Assembly (NCBI GenBank): GCA_038210495.1 | Contig: JBBQWR010000086.1 | Location: 1-6,560 of the forward strand | Length of the DNA stretch: 6,560 nt | DNA from: JBBQWR01 sp038210495 | GTDB taxonomy: Bacteria > Planctomycetota > Planctomycetia > Pirellulales > DATAWG01 | Reading direction: 5' to 3' | In this document: piece by piece, positions 1 to 4,210 of the stretch | Numbering within the stretch: the stretch's first letter is position 1 | Layout: each line of letters opens with the position of its first letter | Notes under the pieces: model-generated | Told to the model about the DNA's origin: nothing | Databases searched by the model: none | What the model saw: the letters and a program-made list of their open reading frames with translations, nothing else | Translations under genes and position numbers: made by a program

Positions 1-364
1 CTTCGGTTTCAAACCACGAATCTCGACGGCGTCCATACCTGGTTCTCCGGGAAGGCGATCATGAGCCGGTCCTCCGACCCCAACCAAGTCTCGCCGATTC
101 CGACAGATTCACCAAGAGGAACCTGGCGCTGTAGTATTAAGAGGGCCTGCTTTATTCTGTCAATGGGGGTGGCTGGCAAAAGACGCCCTGGAGATGCTCC
201 GCGCCGAAGGAAGTTCTGACCGCAAAAAGGGTTGGCCCGATCAAAGCCGCCATGACATGAGGACCATCCGGCGCACAGGACAAACTTTGCGCGCTTATGA
301 CGCCAACTTTCCATGTTTTGCGCACATCGAGTGCCGATTTTGCGCAATTAGCGTAACGCTATGT

Positions 365-392
365 TTGACGCTTGTGGCTCATTTGCTATAAG
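365..392 (+). promoter_or_regulatory. Strong sigma70-like promoter with no obvious gene
   Basis: The -35 box TTGACG (365-370) and the -10 box TATAAG (387-392) each match the consensus at 5 of 6 positions. They are 16 bp apart, and a TG dinucleotide one base before the -10 box makes it an extended -10. Transcription would start near 399. No convincing plus-strand ORF follows before the LuxR gene, so the product could be a small RNA or a decayed gene. The call rests on sequence match alone, and one such match in 6.5 kb could be chance. Confidence 0.45.
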
Positions 393-521
393 ACGAATCA
401 ATCGTGTCATACTCGGTCGTATTGTATTCGCCGAGACCTGCTAATAAGTGAGTTGCCTTAAAGGGCTCAATCGCCAACCGAGTCGCTTTCGCCGCCCGCC
501 GATGGCGCGAGTTTGCGGAAA

Positions 522-540
522 AGTGGACAAGCCGTCCACT
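522..540. repeat. Perfect 7-bp hairpin (AGTGGAC/GTCCACT)
   Basis: The arms at 522-528 and 534-540 are perfectly complementary around a 5-nt loop. No T-run follows on either strand, so it is not a canonical intrinsic terminator. It could be a structural element of a transcript from the promoter at 365-392, a protein-binding dyad, or an incidental palindrome. Confidence 0.4.
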
Positions 541-553
541 CATCCAAAATCGA

Positions 554-826
554 TCAGCCCAGTGAGTCGCTCGTTGGCGCCGGCTGTTCGATGCAATTCG
601 GTCCAGGGACAAAGTATTGATCAACGTGATTGAGATCAATCATCTCCGGCTCGAACCGCAACAGTTTATAAAAGATCGGCAAGGGAGTTGGCGCCTTTAG
701 CAAAGCGGCCTGTTCGTGAGTTGCGAGTTCTTCCCATAAGCCTGCCTTATACAGTCTTTGGGCTAAATCAATGGGGGCCATTTCATTCCAGCCTTGGAGG
801 AGTAGTAATGCGTTGATTGCATCCAT
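554..826 (-). CDS. Doubtful small hypothetical protein (90 aa)
   Basis: Not recognised as any family. The translation looks more protein-like than other frames nearby: an alpha-helical, Leu/Ala-rich first half (about residues 3-45) is followed by a Pro-rich, acidic tail. The ATG at 826 has no Shine-Dalgarno sequence. The same frame stays open 17 codons further upstream, to a TAA at 878-880, so the reading frame may once have extended further and been cut off close to the palindromic repeat that begins at 886. No gene lies on the opposite strand here to explain it as a shadow. It could be a real small protein, a gene remnant or a chance ORF. Confidence 0.3.
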   Translation of the reverse strand: MDAINALLLLQGWNEMAPIDLAQRLYKAGLWEELATHEQAALLKAPTPLPIFYKLLRFEPEMIDLNHVDQYFVPGPNCIEQPAPTSDSLG

Positions 827-885
827 CGATATGCCGCGCCATTGAATTCGTCCGCCGCTCTCAGAACGCTTTGCTTCTTAAAAGG

Positions 886-976
886 CCTAACTCAGTTGGC
901 AAGGCAGAGGGGGGCAGCCCAATTTTGCTCTCGGGCATCGCCAAAATCGGGACAGACCCCGCCCGGTTGAGTTAGG
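886..976. repeat. 91-bp imperfect palindromic repeat, REP/MITE-like
   Basis: The ends form a perfect 9-bp inverted repeat: CCTAACTCA at 886-894 and TGAGTTAGG at 968-976. Inside, a G6 tract followed by CAGCCCAATTTTG (909-927) faces CAAAATCGGGACAGACCCC (942-960) in inverted orientation. These inner arms match at 13 of 19 aligned positions, and the two outer spacers differ in length by about 7 bp. The centre is GC-rich. G/C-rich dyads containing GGGACAG or its complement recur in planctomycete intergenic regions, which makes a dispersed REP-type element likely. The repeat number cannot be judged from one window. No transposase is adjacent. Confidence 0.5.
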
Positions 977-1043
977 GCTGCTGATGAATGGCGGATGGCG
1001 ACGAAAGCACATCCCTCGAACATACTCATACATATTGTGAGGG

Positions 1044-1065
1044 GAATCCCATAAATATGGGTATC
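1044..1065. promoter_or_regulatory. Operator-like palindrome upstream of the LuxR gene
   Basis: CCCATA (1048-1053) and TATGGG (1056-1061) form a perfect 6-bp dyad with a 2-bp centre. Two further matched pairs flank it (GA at 1044-1045 and TC at 1064-1065). The 22-bp symmetric element lies in an AT-richer patch, 46 bp before the GTG start of the LuxR-family gene. A dimeric regulator such as the LuxR protein itself could bind it. No clear -35/-10 pair could be assigned around it. Confidence 0.35.
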
Positions 1066-1095
1066 TGCCTCGCGGGACCAAGTTCAAGGGCGATT

Positions 1096-1102
1096 GAGAG
1101 GA
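1096..1102 (+). promoter_or_regulatory. Ribosome binding site that selects GTG 1112
   Basis: GAGAGGA lies 9 nt before GTG 1112. It overlaps the alternative in-frame start TTG 1094, which itself has only an AAGGG at a 3-nt spacing. The same GAGAGGA sequence precedes the GTG start of the XylR-like gene. This favours GTG 1112 as the LuxR start. Confidence 0.5.
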
Positions 1103-1111
1103 TTCCGCAGC

Positions 1112-1885
1112 GTGACGAAAATCTTCTCGGAAGCCGATTTGGCGGATACCGTTCGCCTCATTGGCTCGTTTGCTGGGCCTGGCCAACAGGAAATCGTCGA
1201 TCGGCGGCGAACATTGGCCGAAGGGCTGCGCCGGTTGGTCGACGCCGATGTTTATTTTTGGGTGATCGGCGTAGCCAATTCCGAGAATCCATCCGTCGCG
1301 ATGCCGACCAGTTCGGTCGACGGGGGATGGCAAAACGATGAACTGTCGAACGTGCTTAACCTTTCGGTCCACTCTCCCGAAATTCAAAGTCTTTATGGAG
1401 AACTGACGAGATTCGTTCGAGATAACACGCCCAAGACGGTTTTGCGCCGCGATCTGGTGACGGACGATGCCTGGCGGGCCATTGGGAAGCCTGTTCGTCA
1501 AGCCGGCTTCGATGAACTTATGTTCAGCGTCTATCCGCTGACCACGGTGGGCCACAGCACAATCGGCTTGCACCGTCGGTTTGGCCGCCCCCCTTACACA
1601 GAGCGCGAGCGCCTGCTCGTGCACTCGGTTTTTCAGAACATCGACTGGATTCATTCGCCTGGACCGCAAGTCGACGCGGGGCTCACGTCGACCGGGCTTA
1701 CGCCTCGGCAACGCGAAGTTTTGCTGTGGCTGTTGCGCGGTCATTCCCGAAAGAAGATCGCGGCCATCTTGACGATTCAGCCGGATACGGTTGGGGACTT
1801 CATGAAGGAAATCTACCGCCGGTTCGACGTCCAAAGCCGTGGCGAACTGATGGCCCGATTCATATCGGGCGAAGGAGGCATTTGA
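1112..1885 (+). CDS. LuxR-family transcriptional regulator with GAF-like sensor region
   Basis: A 257-residue cytoplasmic DNA-binding regulator from GTG 1112; TTG 1094 would add six residues. Residues ~196-251 form a LuxR/FixJ C-terminal helix-turn-helix: LTPRQREVLLWLLRG, then KKIAAILTIQPDTVGDFMKEIYRRF (shown here in two parts: KKIAAILTIQPDTV and GDFMKEIYRRF), then SRGELMARF. The invariant Glu of the first helix is present (~202). Residues ~35-180 look like a GAF-type small-molecule domain, with YSVYPL-like (FSVYPL) and IGLHRRFGRPPYTERER strands typical of a LuxR group common in planctomycetes. There is no receiver domain, so it is not a two-component response regulator. The ligand and targets are unknown. 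The gene stands alone after a possible operator at 1044-1065 and converges on the XylR-like gene. The family call is firm; the GAF assignment is by pattern only. Confidence 0.9.
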   Translation: MTKIFSEADLADTVRLIGSFAGPGQQEIVDRRRTLAEGLRRLVDADVYFWVIGVANSENPSVAMPTSSVDGGWQNDELSNVLNLSVHSPEIQSLYGELTRFVRDNTPKTVLRRDLVTDDAWRAIGKPVRQAGFDELMFSVYPLTTVGHSTIGLHRRFGRPPYTERERLLVHSVFQNIDWIHSPGPQVDAGLTSTGLTPRQREVLLWLLRGHSRKKIAAILTIQPDTVGDFMKEIYRRFDVQSRGELMARFISGEGGI

Positions 1886-2046
1886 ACCGACCGGCGAAAT
1901 GGCGCGCGCCCTTGCTAACAATACTCTCGGTGGCTGGGACTGGAGGCGTCTTCGCCGAATCCTGGGAGAAAGGTTTCGACTTCCAGAGCAGGCGCCTGGG
2001 TTTCCCTTCGGCGAAAACTCGAGCCACGCCAGAGCCGTCGAGTTAG
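1882..2046 (+). CDS. Possible tiny exported peptide (54 aa)
   Basis: Begins with TTG overlapping the LuxR stop codon (TTGA) and ends at TAG 2044-2046, just before the XylR-like gene ends on the other strand. The N-terminus resembles a signal peptide: basic residues (RPAKWR), a hydrophobic stretch (APLLTILSVAGTGGVF) and a possible cleavage after VFA. AAGGAGG at 1872-1878 is a strong Shine-Dalgarno sequence but sits only 3 nt from the TTG, which is shorter than usual. The rest is Ser/Arg-rich without motifs. It could be translationally coupled to the LuxR gene or be a chance ORF in a convergent gap. Confidence 0.22.
   Translation: MNRPAKWRAPLLTILSVAGTGGVFAESWEKGFDFQSRRLGFPSAKTRATPEPSS
1951..2015. 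repeat. Inverted repeat in the convergent gap
   Basis: TTCGCCGAA (1951-1959) and TTCGGCGAA (2007-2015) are exact reverse complements separated by 47 nt. The pair lies between the ends of the convergent LuxR and XylR-like genes, where a bidirectional terminator would be expected. The long loop and the lack of a T-run make an intrinsic terminator uncertain. Confidence 0.25.
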
Positions 2047-2048
2047 CG

Positions 2049-3251
2049 TCACGTAGTCGCGTCATCGTTTCCATGAGTTTTCCGGAATCGGTTGGGGCTG
2101 ATTCCGTACTCTCGCGTGAAGGCGACACTCAAGTGCGTGCCACAGCTGAAGCCGGTAAGGAGGGCAATCTTGTCGATCGAGTCACTGGTGTTGGTTAGCA
2201 GCCGTGCGGCTTGTTCCAGACTCATGCGTCGGATTTCGACGCCTGGGCTACGCCCGGTGACGGCCCGGAATCGCTGTTCGAGAGACCGCCGTGACATGGG
2301 CACGCGTTTTAGTATTTCCTTCATGCCAAGCGGCTTTCCCGACATTCCATAGATGAGCCGTAGCACCTCGGCGATTTCTACATCGTCGATGGCGCAGACG
2401 TCGCAGGATCGGCGGACGGTGACGCCGGTTGGACGCAGAAGCCGATGCTGGACGGGCGCCATGCGTGACGCAAGGTGATCTGCCAGGCACTGCGCCGCCT
2501 CGTAGCCGATTTGCGAGAACGGGCTCGAAATGCTGCTCAAGATGGGGTCTGCTCGTAGGCATACGTTCTCATCGTCGTCGGCTCCGATGATGGCAACGTC
2601 ATGCGGCACTCTCAAACCGACCGCGCGGCAGATTTCGCAAAGACTGAGGCCCAAGAGATCGCTCACGACGAAGACACCGATGGGCTTTGGTAGATCGATC
2701 AACCATTGTCGTATTTGCGGATTGTCGGTCGTCGGCGAGAGCACAGCAGGCCTATTTCGCCCCTGAAGCCGATAAATCGTCCATTGGAATGTGCTTTGCT
2801 GTTGAACGAACTCGATAAAGCCCTCGCACCGCCGCTGCTCGCCCGCCCCGGCTGCGAAGGAAAGGCAAGCGAAGTTTTGCATGCCGCGCCGTGCAAAGTG
2901 TTCGGCTGCCATCATACCGATCGCATAATTGTCGACAGCAACGCTCGATATTTTTGGCGACCTCACAGTCTGATTGACGGCGACAACCGGCCGCCCCAGC
3001 ATCATCAAGCTCAAAACCAGTGTTTCGTCCTCTAGGTGAGCCAAAATACCTTGCGGGCGCAATTGGGTAATCGCCTCGAGGGAATTCAGTCCCGCGTCCA
3101 GCCACTGCAAATCCCAGGTTCCTTGCGTGCGAGCGAAATCGGCGATACCCCGCTTGACGCTGCTCGACCAATCTTCGCCCGTCGGCAGGACGATCGCAAT
3201 CTGATGCGAAACGCCACTCCAACGAGATGACTTGCTAGATTCGCTGATCAC
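2049..3251 (-). CDS. XylR-like regulator: LacI-type ligand domain plus AraC HTH
   Basis: A 400-residue transcription factor, close to the ~390 of E. coli XylR. Residues ~16-285 form a periplasmic-binding-protein-like sugar domain of the LacI/GalR fold. Family signatures include SVAVDNYAIGMMAAEHFARRG (103-123, with the conserved Asp and Asn), SDLLGLSLCEICRAVGLRVP (197-216), a DVAIIGADDDE turn (218-228) and an IGYEAAQ helix (248-254). Residues ~290-393 carry the AraC/XylS double helix-turn-helix, the first at ~308-336 and the second at ~358-390 (IDKIALLTGF...GISPNRFRK). GTG 3251 is supported by AGAGGA five bases upstream (3257-3262). Planctomycetes carry many such paralogues, so xylose is not implied and no catabolic operon is adjacent. 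It is transcribed divergently from the sigma-kinase operon and could act on the shared 231-bp intergenic region. Confidence 0.93.
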   Translation of the reverse strand: MISESSKSSRWSGVSHQIAIVLPTGEDWSSSVKRGIADFARTQGTWDLQWLDAGLNSLEAITQLRPQGILAHLEDETLVLSLMMLGRPVVAVNQTVRSPKISSVAVDNYAIGMMAAEHFARRGMQNFACLSFAAGAGEQRRCEGFIEFVQQQSTFQWTIYRLQGRNRPAVLSPTTDNPQIRQWLIDLPKPIGVFVVSDLLGLSLCEICRAVGLRVPHDVAIIGADDDENVCLRADPILSSISSPFSQIGYEAAQCLADHLASRMAPVQHRLLRPTGVTVRRSCDVCAIDDVEIAEVLRLIYGMSGKPLGMKEILKRVPMSRRSLEQRFRAVTGRSPGVEIRRMSLEQAARLLTNTSDSIDKIALLTGFSCGTHLSVAFTREYGISPNRFRKTHGNDDATT

Positions 3252-3336
3252 GGCCGTCCTCTCCGATAATTGCAGACAATCGGTTTCAGGCGCAAGAAGC
3301 CAACGCGCGAAGCTCGCTCAGGCCTACCTAAAGAAC

Positions 3337-3361
3337 GAACGATTCTGTCCGGTGTCGTAAA
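3337..3361 (+). promoter_or_regulatory. Candidate ECF-type promoter for the sigma-kinase operon
   Basis: GAAC (3337-3340; a second GAAC overlaps just upstream at 3333) is followed after 15 bp by CGTAAA (3356-3361). This resembles the GAAC/CGT pattern of ECF-dependent promoters, whose usual spacing is 15-17 bp. It would give autoregulation of the downstream sigma gene and a leader of roughly 110 nt. The motifs are short, so this is a weak call. Confidence 0.2.
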
Positions 3362-3364
3362 ATT

Positions 3365-3456
3365 ATCCTTCCGCCACCCTCGAGAGGACTCGCGAGCCCT
3401 AATTCGACGAAGGGCCGTTGTACGTCCTTTTTTTTGAAGTTAGACTGATCCTTCCG
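3365..3456. repeat. 9-bp direct repeat flanking the leader hairpin
   Basis: ATCCTTCCG occurs at 3365-3373 and again at 3448-3456, on either side of the terminator-like hairpin. The first copy continues into CC, giving CCGCC (3371-3375). That stretch is complementary to GGCGG (3456-3460) next to the second copy, so the two ends of the leader could also pair. The repeat may be a regulator site, a structural element, or chance. Confidence 0.25.
3410..3435 (+). terminator. Terminator-like hairpin in the sigma gene leader
   Basis: AAGGGC (3410-3415) pairs with GTCCTT (3424-3429) through five Watson-Crick pairs and one G-U pair. GT/AC at 3417-3418 and 3422-3423 can extend the stem past a bulged C. 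A run of eight T residues (3428-3435) follows at once. No plus-strand gene ends here: the upstream gene is on the minus strand and the sigma gene starts 47 bp later. It would therefore stop transcripts in the sigma leader or end a short RNA. GCCCT (3396-3400) can pair with AGGGC (3411-3415) and would compete with the terminator stem. Confidence 0.4.
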
Positions 3457-3482
3457 GCGGCACGGCAGCTTGGGAGGCTAGG

Positions 3483-4160
3483 GTGTCCAAGTTGGTTGAA
3501 AACGATTCATTCGCGCGCTATTCCGAGGACTTAGGCCGGACCTCGACGAGTTTGCTCGTTCGATTGCGGTCCTCGGACCAATCGGCCTGGGGATGCTTCG
3601 TGGCGCTTTATGGGCCGCTGGTCTATTTCTGGTGCCGCAATGCTCGACTGCAGGCGTCGGACGCCGCCGACGTGGGACAAGAGGTCTTCCAATCGGTCGC
3701 TCGCAAGATCGCCGATTTTCGCCGCGACCGGCCCGGCGACTCGTTTCGCGCTTGGCTAAAGACCATCGCTCGAAACAAGATTTTCGATTTCCATCGGAAA
3801 CGATCAACTCGCGAGGCTGCCACGGGCGGGAGCGACGCCCACCAGGCCATGCTGGGCGTCGCCGCGCCGGATGAGCTTGAGACAGATATCCACGTTAATT
3901 CAGAGACGGAGCAAACCGAACGTACGCTGCTCTTGCGGCAAGCGCTCGCGATCATTCGAGACTCGTTCGACGAGCGACGATGGGCCGCGTTTTGGCGAGT
4001 GACCGTGGAACTCGAGCCGCCCAAGGCCGTCGCCAGCGATCTCAAGATTTCCGTGAACGCCGTTTACCTGGCGAAATCGCGAGTCCTTCGCCGTCTGAAA
4101 GAGGAATTCGGCGATCTCATGGAGTTGGGAAAAGGGGTCGCGTCCAAGCCATTTGCGTGA
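3483..4160 (+). CDS. ECF-type RNA polymerase sigma factor (planctomycete, kinase-linked)
   Basis: A 225-residue alternative sigma factor expected to direct RNA polymerase to a small regulon. GTG 3483 is set by GGGAGG (3472-3477), five bases upstream. Sigma region 2 spans ~33-108: a core-binding segment ASDAADVGQEVFQSV (58-72) and the -10-recognising segment FRAWLKTIARNKIFDFHRKR (88-107). A polar linker (~109-147) leads to region 4 (~148-207), whose helix-turn-helix PPKAVASDLKISVNAVYLAKSRVLRRL ends in the recognition helix (in two parts: PPKAVASDLKISV, NAVYLAKSRVLRRL). Region 3 and the region 1.1 of housekeeping sigma factors are absent, as in all ECFs. The STSLLVRLRS start and YGPLVYFWCR motif are typical of planctomycete ECFs paired with Ser/Thr kinases. 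The receptor kinase follows after 50 bp and is probably co-transcribed. Confidence 0.95.
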   Translation: MSKLVENDSFARYSEDLGRTSTSLLVRLRSSDQSAWGCFVALYGPLVYFWCRNARLQASDAADVGQEVFQSVARKIADFRRDRPGDSFRAWLKTIARNKIFDFHRKRSTREAATGGSDAHQAMLGVAAPDELETDIHVNSETEQTERTLLLRQALAIIRDSFDERRWAAFWRVTVELEPPKAVASDLKISVNAVYLAKSRVLRRLKEEFGDLMELGKGVASKPFA

Positions 4161-4210
4161 ACGCTCTCGATTTGCCGAAACTTCAACCTGCGTCTGAGCA
4201 GCGGGCGACC

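Larger units (their letters stand above)
1..553. other. Region without a confident gene
   Basis: No reading frame here looks like a known protein on either strand. Plus frame 1 is open from the left edge to a TGA at 217-219 and could be the tail of a gene entering from outside, but its translation is rich in Arg, Ser and Pro and shows no family motif. An overlapping minus-strand frame of 112 codons (9-347) is equally unconvincing. The supportable contents are a sigma70-like promoter at 365-392 and small inverted repeats at 349-361, 412-435 and 522-540. Confidence 0.6.

Noticed and set aside
257..259. DLG instead of DFG in the kinase (residue positions), considered as a pseudokinase sign
   Set aside because: The Asp that binds magnesium is kept, as are K145, E164, D239 and N244. 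Leu in place of Phe is common in bacterial Hanks-type kinases, so activity is expected.
1..347. Overlapping open frames at the left edge (plus 1-219, minus 9-347)
   Set aside because: Neither has a recognisable domain, a ribosome binding site or a protein-like composition. They are kept only as a description of the region.
349..361. TAGCG-TAA-CGCTA small inverted repeat
   Set aside because: The arms are only 5 bp and no T-run or gene context gives it a role. Matches of this length are expected by chance.
887..2128. 413-codon open frame on the minus strand
   Set aside because: It lies antisense to the LuxR gene, whose HTH motif is clear, and runs through the palindromic repeat. Its translation is Arg/Pro-rich with no family motif, as expected for a shadow frame in GC-rich DNA.
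3252..3300. Sigma70 promoter for the XylR-like gene on the minus strand
   Set aside because: A TTGCGC-like and an AATTAT-like box can be found, but both fit the consensus poorly and the -10 would lie only 14 nt from the start codon. Not strong enough to annotate.
3980..4210. Upstream extension of the kinase frame by 77 codons
   Set aside because: It overlaps the conserved region 4 of the sigma gene in another frame, and its translation is Arg-rich without motifs. The zinc-finger spacing fits a start at ATG 4211 (or GTG 4157 at most).
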